Assembly (NCBI GenBank): GCA_963854835.1
Contig: OY978529.1
Coordinates: forward strand, 47,673,821-47,737,820
DNA: 64,000 nt
Reading direction: 5' to 3'
From: Megamerina dolium
Lineage: Eukaryota > Arthropoda > Insecta > Diptera > Megamerinidae
Positions 35,000 to 46,991 of the stretch are shown here, one piece after another. How positions within the stretch are numbered: position 1 is the stretch's first letter; each line of letters begins with the position of its first letter. The notes beneath the pieces were generated by a model. It saw only the letters and a list, made by a program, of their open reading frames with translations. It was not told the origin of the DNA and did no database searches. Made by a program: the position numbers and the translations under genes.

Positions 35000-35819
35000 G
35001 TAAAGTGAAAGCAAAAGTTTAAAATCATTTTAATTAATTTTTAGTACATTTTTTCTTACAAGTAAATAATAATTTAAAAATGTATTTATTTTTAATAACG
35101 AAAGAAGTTTGAAGCGAAAATAATAAAACACATGTTTTGCTTATGTTGATATTAAATCGAATGCCTAAAACTATACTGCACTTTTATATAAATAATCAAA
35201 TAATCACTCAAGTTTATCGTTTTGTTACAATGGTATATTAAGAAAAGTACCCAACAATTTAGAACTGCAAATCGTTGGAATAAAAATAAAATGTGTCATT
35301 TTAGTAAAGTAGTAAATTAAAATTCAATAAATCATTTTGGCTTCCATACGCTATTAAAAACGTCAGAAATTAAATTTTCAAGCCTGATTTATAACAAAAG
35401 TATAAATCGCTTTGTATGAGATCGAAGAACTGTGTAGGGGAGGATGACCTTAATACTGGTGAAGCCAAAGAAATAACAGTATTTCGACCAAACAACGTAA
35501 TATCTGATTGAACAGATGAGTCAGGAAATTTTATATTTATATATATGGAAAACATTCCAGCTTCAGCAGAAATTGCATTTCAAATAATACCCAAACATTG
35601 ATAAAAATATTTCATCGGGAAAATCAGATAACAGTTTTCCTCTGAGCTTACTACAAACATGCAACAATAAATATACCAAAAATTGTGAGAATATTTAAAA
35701 GGAAAGGCATTTGAATCGAAGACAGGAAAACTTAGATCTGTTGAGTTTTACAAGAGCTATTACAATAGCAATACTGATGAAAAATTGAAAGAAAGCTGAA
35801 GCGCTACTTTAAAATCGAA
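35000..35819. other. Noncoding spacer
   Basis: AT-rich, no gene or identifiable element. Confidence 0.4.
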
Positions 35820-35888
35820 AAAATTTTTCTTCCGAACGATGTCTGCAAGCAATTGGAAATTCTTCCGGTAGTAACAATTTGCCATGAA
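35820..35888 (+). mobile_element. SINE body fragment
   Basis: ttcttccgaacgatgtctgc...ggaaattcttccggtagtaacaatttgcc matches the body of the 40142-40496 family. Confidence 0.55.
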
Positions 35889-36000
35889 GATTCAAAAAAT
35901 AAAAATGATTCATGATTTTCAAATTCTTCATACCAAAAAATAATGAGATGAAGGAATTTTTAAAAATTTGTATATTAAGCCATAGTATAATAACCAAGAA

Positions 36001-36405
36001 AGAGTTTTCTTTCGAACGGTACCCACCTGTTGGAAAGCATTTGGCAATTTTTGCGGCAGTAACGATTCACCATGACAACGCTGCTAAAAGAACTCTGTGA
36101 AAAAGCTCATAAAAGTGATGTTACAAGATGCCGTTTTGAACCGGCTAATATAAGTAGGTCTCTCCTGAAAAAAAAAACATACGTGGCACTTAATACCCCG
36201 AAGGGCTCTTTGGCCGAGCTTCTCTTCCATTACAGTTTTGCATGTTAAATTTGGACAGTATTAGAAGGGACCTACTTATTTTATCCGGTTCCGAACGCAC
36301 GGGGGTTGAACCCACGACCTTCTAATACTGTCCAAAAATTTAATACGCACAATAGCATTGAAACAGAAGCTTCTCAAATAGCCCTTCGGTGTCTATAAGC
36401 GTCAA
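36001..36405. mobile_element. Composite of three SINE pieces, one inverted
   Basis: A plus-oriented body (36001-36165), a minus-oriented tail-plus-body piece (36176-36300) and a plus-oriented tail (36322-36405) abut. All share words with the family at 40142-40496. A B-box-like gggttgaaccc lies at 36303-36313. Probably nested insertion followed by rearrangement. Confidence 0.55.
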
Positions 36406-37894
36406 CGTGATGAATCGCTTTAAACTCAAATAATAAGCAAACTTTTTTTGATGTTTACACAAAAAACCGTGTTGCGTCACATTAAGCTAGAGGATTTTCC
36501 CTTTCCAAACATACAATTCAAAATTTAATCATAGTGTCTTTCACTGTTAGGCTCAACACTTTTCAGACAACGCTCCTGCTATACAATGCTATACAAAACA
36601 ATGTGACAATGAATGCCACATATTGCGGGAAGCAAGAAATGCATCCATGATCCTGATCCAAATAAAGAAAAATATTGAGGTCACCTCGTCCGAAACAACA
36701 GTGTTTACATAGTGTTCTTTAATATTAATGTTGGTAAGTAAATTAATCAATAATAAGTACGGAATCCAATTAATAAACAATGACAACACAACAAATGAAT
36801 GTACAAATTAAATAAACGAAATACTTGTACTTACATATTGTATGTACATATGTACATATTTATGTACATACCTTACATACAAAGTATGTAAGGTATAAAC
36901 CCACATATATCTATGTACAACATTATACGACACACACACTACACAAGAACGTGATAGCATATACGCTTGCGCAAACTTGTATGACCATCACTTTCGTTGA
37001 TGATGTAGTAATATTTATGTAATTTTAAATAAAATGGAATAAAGAGGTCGATAAAATTTGGATGTTCCGGATATGTGAAATAAACTGAAGCCATGGTAAT
37101 AAGTAAGTATTTGTATTGACAAACATTTTTAAGTAATCACAGTTTCGATTATTCATTATCTTAATGTAATCTTAAAAAGACAATATAAATTGGTATCATC
37201 TACGGATATTACACCTTAAGAGTTAAGGAACATTAGTGAAAAAACCTGTCCTTTGACACACTCACACATATTACTTTAACAATATTTTACTGCAGCCGAG
37301 TAATTTATACCCAAGATATTCAACTAATGAATATGTGTATACATATGTGCCAAAACTACAAAAAGGCATTATTTTATGTACTACATATTGTAAAATACTG
37401 GTTAGTATTAATGTACTATATATGTACTGTATCAAAATAGTTTCCGGATTTCAAAAAATGTCTTTAAATTTTTCTAAATAGGTAATAGGTACTCTATATC
37501 AACAATATTTCCGTTCATAAGAGATTTTCTTATCTTCCTGTAAATGAACATTGATTTTTATTTCACTACACTGAGAGGAAATTCACTATTGGAAATTGAT
37601 ACTGATCTTACTTATTATATTTTTAGTTTATTTAGATCTATCAAAGGTGCGTATTTGAATGAATTGAATGGATGAAAATAATTTCCATTAAAATGGTACG
37701 AAAATTCTTCATATATGTAGGTGTAATTATCATCTAAAACTCAACTAGATGGTCGAATTTTCAAATATTGAATATTGAATATGAATATCAATTTTTTGGC
37801 TTTTCTCAATTTTCTTAAAATATTTAAATGTGAAATTTATTTATTTATTATTTATTTATTACTTATTTATGAATTTTCATAAAACACCTAATTC
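36406..37894. other. Noncoding spacer
   Basis: AT-rich sequence with short direct repeats (gtacata words near 36840-36890). No gene seen. Confidence 0.4.
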
Positions 37895-38000
37895 TGTTTT
37901 TACACGGTAATTGGTTCCAGGAAAAACCGTGTAAATAAAAAACCGTGTAAAAAAAGACATTCATCGTATGCAAAATAGGTGATTGGTTCCTTATCTCTAA
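37895..38000. repeat. Left part of a repeat split by the Tc1 insertion
   Basis: gtttttacacggt and repeated aaaccgtgtaaa words here face related words at 40075-40112 (aaaccgtgtaaaaacgg). The two appear to be opposite ends of one older element interrupted by the Tc1 transposon. Confidence 0.4.
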
Positions 38001-38073
38001 AACGTATTGAAATTAGTGAAAAACAAGGATTTTTTTAGAACAACTATTCAGGTTTATTTTATTAAATCACATA

Positions 38074-39724
38074 CAGTGGCTCACAGCTTATTTCGTACAG
38101 TGTATATATTTTTATGTACATGGCTGTAACATCGAAACTAAAAAACTTATCAATAAGTTTTGAATGTAGATGTCTATGTATGTGTTTAGTAAACCTAATA
38201 AGAAAACGGGGAACCCCAAAAATTGTTCTTTTTGTCATGCAAGAGAGAAAAACTATTGATCAGCTGATTTTCAGCTCACATCTTATTTCGTACACAAACT
38301 TCAATGTAAGTAAGTTTCATTCTGCCGCGCAGTTACAAAGTTTTTTTGAATTGTATGAGTTTTTGGACCTTTTTAACTATTATAACAATTTTTATTATTA
38401 TTATTTTAAATAGTTAAAGTGCTGTAAATTAAACATTTAGCGTTATGGGTCGTCGTACAACGATGGAACAGCGTAAACTGGTAATTAACCATTTTAGGAA
38501 AGGTCAGAGTGTGCGAAAAATTGCTGAAATGACAAATTTAAGTGCCTCAACTGTCCAATACATCATTCAACGCTTCGTTCGCGAAAATCGGTTGGAGAAC
38601 AAGGGCAGAGAAGCACCTAATAAGATTTTCAACGCTTCAGACGAGCGTTATATTGTACGAAAAATTAAGAAAAATCCAAAGTTATCCGCTCCGAAGTTGG
38701 CTGCAGAGGTTCAGCGTGAAATAGGAAAATCATCCAGTGCTGAAACTGTCCGACGTGTGCTGCGCAATCATGACTTGAACGGTCGAGTAGCCCGAAAGAA
38801 ACCATTCATTTCGAAAATGAATATACAACGCCGACTTGACTTCGCCAAAGAGCATATTATTAATACTCCTGCGTTCTGGAATACCGTTATTTTCGCGGAT
38901 GAGTCTAAGTTTAATATTTTTGGCTCGGACGGAATGTCATATGTTTGGCGTAAAGCGAATACCGAGCTAAACAAGGAGAACCTTAAGCCCACAGTGAAGC
39001 ATGGTGGCGGTAGCGTGATGGTTTGGGCCTGTATGTCAGCAGCCGGAGTAGGTGAATTGGTTTTTATTGAGGAAACAATGGACAAAATGAAGTACCTCGA
39101 GATTCTGAAAAACAATTTACTTCAAAGTGCAGACAAACTGGGTTTGCGGGAAGAATTTCGGTACTACCAAGATAATGACCCAAAACATAAATCTGGGATT
39201 GTGCAATCTTGGCTTATTTGGAACTGTCCACACTTGATGTCTCCACCACCACAGTCACCTGACATGAATGTGATTGAAAATCTTTGGTCTATTTTGGACA
39301 ATAAAATAAGAACACACAAGATTTCTAATAAGCAAGACCTAAAGAAGGTACTGATGGAAGAATGGAAAAAAATCACACCAGACATCACTCAAAAATTGGT
39401 GGATTCAATAACAAATAGACTCCAGGCTGTCATTAACGCTAAGGGATGTCAACTAAATATTAAAATCAACTTACTTTGTTTTTAGTTTGAACTTAAAGAG
39501 ACTGTACGAAATAAGCTGTGACATGAATTTTCCTATTTTTTTCTTATTTTATTTTTTTATAGTGTCAAACACTAAAATTTTGAAAAAGTAAATTTTGGAA
39601 AATAAAAAACAAACCTTCCTTTCTAAAATGGCATTTATATTTTGTTCAAATTTTTGCTATATTAGGAATTACGACTGCAGCAATTTTTAAACTGTCACTG
39701 TACGAAATAAGCTGGGAGCCACTG
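38074..39724 (+). mobile_element. Tc1-family transposon, apparently complete, 1651 bp
   Basis: 29-bp terminal inverted repeats (38074-38102 and 39696-39724, cagtggctc.cagcttattt...) differ at one base and are flanked by TA (38072-38073 and 39725-39726). A second, inner pair of related repeats lies at 38273-38297 and 39502-39524, giving the IR/DR layout known from Minos, Bari and Sleeping Beauty-type elements. An uninterrupted transposase lies between them. Confidence 0.93.
38445..39485 (+). CDS. Tc1 transposase, DD34E, intact
   Basis: 346 aa in one exon, the usual size for Tc1 transposases. The N-terminal paired-like helix-turn-helix (about 5-110) has QSVRKIAEMTNLSASTVQYII. The catalytic triad is D152 (FADESKFN), D243 (YYQDNDPKH) and E278 (SPDMNVIENLW), with exactly 34 residues between the last two. 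The GGGSVMVWACMS box is present at about 187-199. No stop, frameshift or missing key residue is visible, so it could encode active cut-and-paste transposase, which acts in the nucleus on the inverted repeats around it. Confidence 0.95.
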   Translation: MGRRTTMEQRKLVINHFRKGQSVRKIAEMTNLSASTVQYIIQRFVRENRLENKGREAPNKIFNASDERYIVRKIKKNPKLSAPKLAAEVQREIGKSSSAETVRRVLRNHDLNGRVARKKPFISKMNIQRRLDFAKEHIINTPAFWNTVIFADESKFNIFGSDGMSYVWRKANTELNKENLKPTVKHGGGSVMVWACMSAAGVGELVFIEETMDKMKYLEILKNNLLQSADKLGLREEFRYYQDNDPKHKSGIVQSWLIWNCPHLMSPPPQSPDMNVIENLWSILDNKIRTHKISNKQDLKKVLMEEWKKITPDITQKLVDSITNRLQAVINAKGCQLNIKINLLCF

Positions 39725-39726
39725 TA

Positions 39727-40141
39727 TATAATTTAATGTAACGTTGGAAAATCAAATTTGACTATAAAAAATTCCTTTAGCAAACACGTCTTATTGCATG
39801 GATAGTTCAGAAAATATTAACACATTATAGTTGCTGTCACAAATAAATTTTTCATTGTATGCACTAAAAGGGAATTCCCCTAAATTTGTGCTATTTACAA
39901 TTGCTCTGACCAGTAAATTTGCTTGTATCCACAAAAAGGAAATTTCCCTAAATTTGTGATATGAATATATTTCGCAAAAATTAAATTTAACCAAAAATAA
40001 TTTAAGCCCAAAAGATTTTGAATAGTGCTAAATGGAATAAAATCGTGTAAAAAAAAATTTAAAATTTGTTTATTTGCAAACCGTGTTAAATCAAAACCGT
40101 GTAAAAACGGCCTTCTTGAATAATAAAAAATAAAAATAAAT
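39727..40141. other. Repeat-derived noncoding DNA right of the Tc1 element
   Basis: Contains a direct repeat of the word gggaa.t.cccctaaatttgtg (near 39870 and 39930) and the aaaccgtgtaaa words that pair with those at 37895-38000. Confidence 0.45.
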
Positions 40142-40496
40142 ATGTGGCACATAAAGCCCCAAAGGGCTCATTGTCATTGGCCGAGCTTCTCTTCCATTAC
40201 TGTTGTGCGTCTTAAATTTTGGACAATATTAGAAGGGACCTACTTATTTTAGCCGGTTCCGAACGGCAGAACACTTGTGACATCACTTTTTCTGAGCTTT
40301 GTCACAGAGTTCTTTAAGAAGCTTTTTCATGGCAAGTTGTTACTGTCGGAAGAATTGCCAATTGCTTGCCAACAGGTGGGTACCGTTCGAAAGAAAAATC
40401 TTATCGATATTAAATTTGTTATGCATCAGCCGGGGATTGAACCACGACCTACAGATCAGAAGGCGAACACACTAACCACTGAGCTACGGCACCCAT
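40142..40496 (-). mobile_element. tRNA-derived SINE, best full-length copy
   Basis: On the minus strand the 5' end is tgggtgccgtagctcagtgg, then a tRNA-like head with an A-box-like TAGCTCAGTGG (40476-40486) and a B box GGTTCAATCCC (40433-40443). A body of about 270 bp follows and ends ...gtgccacatattta with a T-rich tail. At least six further partial copies occur in this window. The head suggests RNA polymerase III transcription and mobilisation by a LINE; which LINE is unknown. Confidence 0.85.
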
Positions 40497-42229
40497 TTTG
40501 AATAATATAATTTAAAATTCTAAAATAAAGGACAAAAATCTATTAATTTGAATTTTAAAATAAAAATATTACATTTGATTATATATTCTTGAGTAGAGTA
40601 CAAAAAAAAAAGGCTGAATTTAGTTCTTGTTTCAAGAATTTTTATAAATGGATCACATTATTTTTGCTTTAATATTTGCTTTTACAATATATATTAAGCA
40701 ATATTTGCTCAGTGTATTTGTTTTTTTTTTTTGTCTTGTTTGTCAAGTAGCTGCAAAATTTGTTGTATGCACTCTTCAGTACCTGGTTTATTATGTAATT
40801 AAAAAATGCTTGTTGATATTGTAATTGTGGCACGTAACTGTTGATGATGTTGATGTTTTAACAACAATTTAACCAGTTCCTTTATATATTTCACACAGTT
40901 AATATTGGCTACATTATTATGCAAGTTGGTGCAAATATTTTGATTTTTATTACATTTCGATTCACATTACATGTATATGTATATTTGTTTTTCAAGCTGT
41001 ACTTCGATGACATTGTCAATGAAACGTCAATTTATATATTGTACACTAAACAACGAACAATGTACAAAATGCGGTAAAATTATTTCTTTTAGTTATTTTT
41101 TGTGTCTACGAAATTTAGTTTATATGAAATAAAATGTTGGTATCAATCAATAAATTTATCAAATAATTATGTACGTATCTACAAGAATATATATACAAAT
41201 TATGTAAATTGTAAATTAAAGGAAAATTTAATTTTTCAAATCAACTTTTAAATTATTGGATTAATTAAAAATAAAGTAAGAATTATTTGGTGTATATTGT
41301 AGAATTAATTCAAAAAAGTATGCGGCAATTCACAGAGACAAATATCGTACTCGTATGTAAAATATAACCTATAATAGCGGTATTTATTCACATCAAGCTA
41401 CATATGTTACGTTCAATTTGATTTTGTTAAATTACCAAATTACCGAATACAAATATGTATTGTCGTAGTAGGAAGTTAGATAATTATTTATTGTTATTCG
41501 CTAATACACCAACTGCTGTCACTTTATAGAATACTAATATAAAATCAGCTGTTACGAATTATTATTTGCAAATCCAATGAGATTAAGCAGAAAATCCTTG
41601 TTTACAGTTAAAAATCTTACTGAATTAAAAAACAAATAAAATCATAATGCATTGATAATAATAATTTCAAATTGTGTAATGTGTCCAAAAGTTAAAACGA
41701 TTGCTATTTAGTATTGCTATTTGGAACTTTGGAAAAGACAATATGACCTTACAACCTTCGCCGACTGATTTATATCCTGTACACGTTGATATATGCATAT
41801 GAAAAGTGAGCTCATAAAGCCAAAGATTTATTTTAGGCGCATAGAGCCATATTAGATTAAATTCTGTTATTTAAAAAAAAAACCGTTTCTCTTTTCCATT
41901 TTAGTCAAACATAGTTGTCATAGACGGAAGTTATGGTGTTTTAAATTTAACAATTTTTCACGGCTTCTCATGAGTTCATTACTTACGTTTTACGGTCTAC
42001 TTAAATTTTGAAGTTTAAACCTAAAACCAATTCTGAGGAATGAGAGCTAATAAAAACTTTCTCCTCAAAACTAACTTACTTGTCAACAATGGTTGTCCTG
42101 ATGAAAGATCATGTCAAGTGTAATGGTTGAAAAATTGGTACGAATATTGAAGCAACATTTAACAATAGGCGATTTCCTGTAAATCTAGTTATCCTTACAT
42201 TATTAATACACGTCTTAAATATGGATGTT
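40497..42229. other. Noncoding spacer
   Basis: AT-rich; no gene or identifiable element over about 1.7 kb. Confidence 0.4.
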
Positions 42230-42900
42230 TTACATTTTTGTATGAGAGTCACATTAAGGAGTGGGTGTGGCTTGCAGATTTCATGACATATTTACGATTA
42301 CAATGTTAATCTAAGTGTCAAATATGGTTGTTCTAGGCAGTAGACTACCGAACGGTTTCAACGGTTTAAAGTTAAAAGAAATTCAGGCAATTTGTAAGGG
42401 AGCTAGCACTCGACAAAATTATTAGGCAATATAACATCAATCTGCATGCTAAATTTTATTGTTCGAGAGAGCATATTAAATTCGTTATAGCAAGTTATGG
42501 TAAATATTTTTGAAATTCCAAGGTTATTCTCTTCGATTGCTTGTGTGGGCGTGACAGATGACAGCTCATGCTTGTTATCTTGCTTGGAAACTCATGAAAA
42601 ATTGCATTTCAATATTATAATATTTGTTCACATTAATGCCCGAATCAGCCAGATGATAGTCAGACGAACGGACGGACGGCCATAATTCAATCGAGTAGTT
42701 AGGCGACGCGAATCTAGAATATAAAATGTTTCTAAGTCTTTGGAGCTCCTTTCAAGGACCGAGAGACGGACGGTCGGAACAAACGGCGGACGGATATCGA
42801 TAAATCGACTATTTAAACGACCCTGATCAAGAGTATAGGTGCATATACTTCTCTTTACCGTTGGAACTTCCTTCAAGTGGTTATAAACATCTAACCGAAA
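42230..42900. repeat. Diverged copy of the 33223-34652 element
   Basis: Shares words such as tatgagag.c, aggagtgggtgtggc, atgttaatctaagtgtca.atatggttgttct and cttccttcaagtgg, in the same order as the 33-34 kb element. Neither TIR is intact. Confidence 0.6.
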
Positions 42901-44045
42901 TTAATATAATTATTCATAATATACAAAAAGAAAAGAAAGATTTGCCGGTGAATTTTTTTTTTTCCAAAAATGCTTGAGCTTCATTTGTCTTATGCGAATT
43001 ATGACTTAGGGGATTCACGAAGTGTTTTAACATGCCCTTTTCTATAAAGTCAAAATATTTTACGATTAATTTGTTTTTGTAGGCTACCACATTAATTCGA
43101 TTTACAGTATTTGTGATCGAAATATCAAAAATTTTTAATTTCCTACTTTCTTGTGGAATTTTACAAATCAAATCTTATGGAATAATACAAAAACAGCTGT
43201 TCCGACAACTAATGAAATTAAGCCGAAAATCCATCTTCACAGAGCTACGAACTAACGAATTTACAAACTAACAACAATACCATTAAAAGTTGAGAATATA
43301 TTGTTTTTTTTTTTCATCTCGACATTGATTTTACGAGGAGCTTGTAAAACACCTAATTATGGATAATACGTTAAAGGGTTTTTTTTTTTTGAATTTCTTA
43401 TAATGGAAAAAATAAACTCACATCTTCTGAAATGGCATTTAATAAATATACACTTTGGAAATATATCGAAAAAATTTTTGTTGGTAGATACGTTTATTGA
43501 ATTAAATTTTTTTTTTTGTAACGATACATGCGCCAAAAACACAGTTTAATTGATCACGGCCAATTGGCAACTAATGTTAGCCACATAGTGTTATCAATAT
43601 CCAGACTTCAGAAACGATTGTTCATTGTAATAGGTGGTGTTGCAGTGCTCTCGCCATACCACGCAGTGTGCTTGTAAATGCGAAGCAATGGTCACAACGA
43701 CCAAAAGTACAATGCAGACAGAAAAGAAAACAATAAGTTGTACGGTTAAAACTAAATTATCTTACATCAAAATGTTGAAATTTTAATTAGCCTTTTACAA
43801 AATTGTCCTATCAATCAGCTATGCATAAATATGTAAATATGTAAAAATATATTTGATATATTGAAGGGCTATTAGTGCTATTAGTGGTTTAATCAATGAG
43901 TCTGATTATTCAAAATATAAATTATTCGATTAATCAAAATGAATATACAGAAATCAAACTTTTGTTTTTGTTTTGTTGTTATAAATAATTACATATTGAA
44001 ATAAATTTGAATTCATGTCGAATTCACTTTATTTGATTTAAAATC
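42901..44045. other. Noncoding flank, 3' of the first kinase-like gene
   Basis: AT-rich with poly(T) runs; no gene recognised. Confidence 0.4.
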
Positions 44046-45344
44046 TTAAATATCTTTTAGTACATAATTGTCAACAAGATCTTCGATCATGTCTGTCAGT
44101 CTGTTACGATATATTTCATCTTTTTGAAATGCCTCCACACATATATTTACACGTTTGCGATTAAAAAAATCGCTGAAACCATCTGCTGTGCTGGTGAGAT
44201 TTTCAGTTAATTCCGGTGGTAAAATAGTCAAATGTGAAAACAGGAAACTTTCAATCAAGCCACATATGCCAAATTCTTTAAATGATTCATAAAATTCTTT
44301 CTCCGGCATAAAGTCATCGATGTTCAGGTTCTTCCGTTTTAGAAACTCTGTCATGAATCGATAGTAATCACTTAAAAGCTCAGACATGTGTTGTGCACGA
44401 AAACGCTGGCTGGTGGGAATGGTTAACACCGTAGCGACATCAATTATTGGTGGAGCGTAGCGTGCCAGTTGAAAGTCTACCATTCGACATTCTATGGGTA
44501 TCTCTCCAAATTTACTATGTTGAAACATTATGTTGTTAGCCCAGAGGTCACCATGTGAGAAAACATTTACATATTTTTGAGATGTTTGAGTAAATTGGAA
44601 TATTAATTCCATTTTTTGCGATAATCCCCGGAATATGCAATCTAACTTATTTTGATATTTTGGTAATTTTTTTATCAACTCTATTAACACTAAATTGGCA
44701 TTTTTGAAATTCTGCACTCGAACATGATTTTCATCTATACAAATTGGATAGGCATTTTCAGCAACCGCTTCGGGATACAGTTCGTCAATTTTTCTACCTT
44801 CTTCGATTTCATGCACTATGGAGGCGGTATGCATGGCAGCCAAGGTTCGTAGTAAACAATTCAAATGTTCATAATTGACCAAGCCATCACGACTGGCTGG
44901 CATTTTGTAGCCTCTTTGTGCGAGATTCTCAAAAACTAAAACATTTCTGTCGGCATAGTAACACTTTGGAGCCAATCCAGGGAATATATTTTCCAAATTG
45001 GGCAATACTTTAGTGTAGACCAATACTTCTTTTTTGAATACACCAAATTCTTCAATGTAATCCATACGGGAAGCTATTTCAATAGGTGCAGATTTGATGA
45101 AAAAACTCAATTTTTCCATTTTTTCATAACCATCTTTGTCTTCGAATACAATCTCTACCGTTAAATATTGATGCCTTCCTAAGAATCCTGATGGCGCATC
45201 CGATGATGACACTGATTTATAACTGTGTATTCTAAAATTGTCGTTCACAGCAGTTTTCGAATATCGCGTATTGCAACCATCTTTTAGATAGCGATGGCAC
45301 AATGATTGTATTTCAAACAAGCTTAATTGTGTTACTGTCGTCAT
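44046..45344 (-). CDS. Ecdysteroid-kinase-like protein (EcKL), copy 1, intronless
   Basis: Single exon, 432 aa from MTTVTQLSLFE; an upstream in-frame TTG was not taken as start. CHK/EcKinase fold: probable ATP-binding lysine in LSFFIKSAP (about K84), the Brenner-type motif HGDLWANN (H264, D266, N271) and the metal-binding MVDFQLARY (D290). All key residues are kept. Family members phosphorylate ecdysteroids or, as suggested for many insect copies, plant toxins and other small molecules in the cytosol; the substrate here is unknown. TATAAAT lies about 40 bases before the ATG, implying a very short leader. Unlike its two neighbours it has no introns. Confidence 0.93.
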   Translation of the reverse strand: MTTVTQLSLFEIQSLCHRYLKDGCNTRYSKTAVNDNFRIHSYKSVSSSDAPSGFLGRHQYLTVEIVFEDKDGYEKMEKLSFFIKSAPIEIASRMDYIEEFGVFKKEVLVYTKVLPNLENIFPGLAPKCYYADRNVLVFENLAQRGYKMPASRDGLVNYEHLNCLLRTLAAMHTASIVHEIEEGRKIDELYPEAVAENAYPICIDENHVRVQNFKNANLVLIELIKKLPKYQNKLDCIFRGLSQKMELIFQFTQTSQKYVNVFSHGDLWANNIMFQHSKFGEIPIECRMVDFQLARYAPPIIDVATVLTIPTSQRFRAQHMSELLSDYYRFMTEFLKRKNLNIDDFMPEKEFYESFKEFGICGLIESFLFSHLTILPPELTENLTSTADGFSDFFNRKRVNICVEAFQKDEIYRNRLTDMIEDLVDNYVLKDI

Positions 45345-46991
45345 TGTTACTTTTGTGAATTTTCGCAATATTTTCTCACATTTATAGAATTACACGTTGC
45401 TTTTATTATAAAGTTCAAACTAAATGATATATTTACTTTATGGCAGTATTTTATTGAAGCTGTTGCATTTTTACTCCTATTTGTTTACATTTATTTTTAT
45501 TATTGTATTATATATTTTAGTGCATCATTAAATCACGTAGATAATCGCAGAAGGAACTTTGTGCAAATAGAACAGATAATATTATGCCTTATGACATACA
45601 AATTATTATGAAATTAATATTTAAGATATTTCAACAAATAAATATTTACTAGAGTAATTCAGGAGATTGTTATAAAAATTGGCTTTGTTTGAACAACATA
45701 ATGGGCATCGAAAAGTAAATATACAATCAAGTACGTAAGAGCTATGGCAAATAGTGGCAACGTTATAAAAACCAAATGTATTTCCATTGTTTTGTTAATG
45801 TAGCAGCTCTAGTATTACCACCTTAATCACTCACCTTATATGCGAATAATTGAAAACACAACTAAAATCGAATATCTTTAAGGTTATTACACGATCAATT
45901 TTTTTGAGATAAGAATATGAGCACTTCAAAATTGATTTACTCTTTGAATATTATTTCATCCGGCAAATTGTCTAAATATAAAACCAAATATATGTATTTA
46001 CCCTATAAATATGTATGCCACACTCTCATACAAGTATTATTTTAATCTTATCTAAACTGATACATTAACCCTCACATGTACGCTGGCATTTTAAAGGAAA
46101 AGTATAGGATAGAAAAAGTAGTAGAAAATAACTTGTCCTTAATTGAGAATAAAATATAATTTGGGTGCATTCTTTTCCATACATAACAATTTTGTATATT
46201 ACATATTTTGTATTACAATTTAAGCTCATTTAAGTTGTGTTATAAATTTCTTTTTCCACGGATATATTTTATTTAATTTTTTTTTTTTTTGTATATTCTA
46301 AAGCATTCTGACCGAGATGGCCAATGGTTTCTTTCAAAGAGTCTGGAAATTCAAGAAATTATTCTCCTGGAGGTCTTTCTGGAGTGACTGATTTAAAAGC
46401 CAATTTTCAAAGAATTCATAAAAATATTTACTATTATGTGATCATATTTCAATATATGTTAATTTGCTATGTTAATTTACAGAATTTTTCTCCTGTTCAT
46501 GGCATTGCTCTCTTCAAAATCTCTGTATTCTACAACTCTGTTAAGTGACCCTGATAGTTGTAATGAGAAATAAGCTCAAAAGCCAAATTAGGACTTCTCT
46601 AGTATTTCACGTTCTCTGATTTCACACAAGGGAACAACATGGTAAGCAAAAAAAAAAACGACTCTTCTATGTTAGTATTTTTATCCTCATGTTGGGACCA
46701 AAATTCTGAGTGGGTTAATAAAACAAATAAAAAATCACATTTACGTAGTATGTTATGGGGCCCATAAATAGATACACTGCCTGTTTATCTTGACAGAGGA
46801 GAGAAATTTCAACAACTTAAAAATGAGAGCAAACTTTTGAGAAACAAACAGCAAACTGCAATTGCTGTAAGTTGTTGGGAATCGTAATAGTAGCAAAAAT
46901 ATAGAAGGGAAGAATTCTTTACAAATTGAAGGAAAATCAAGTTACGTAAGTGTTAATGGGAATATCTACTGTATAAAGTATATTTACGAAA
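45345..46991. other. Spacer between divergent kinase-like genes 1 and 2
   Basis: About 1.6 kb, AT-rich, holding promoters of both genes. TATAAAT (minus) occurs near 45380. No other gene seen. Confidence 0.45.

Noticed and set aside
45327..45611. 94-codon plus-strand frame
   Set aside because: Overlaps the start and promoter of kinase-like gene 1 on the other strand; hydrophobic because of T-rich sequence.
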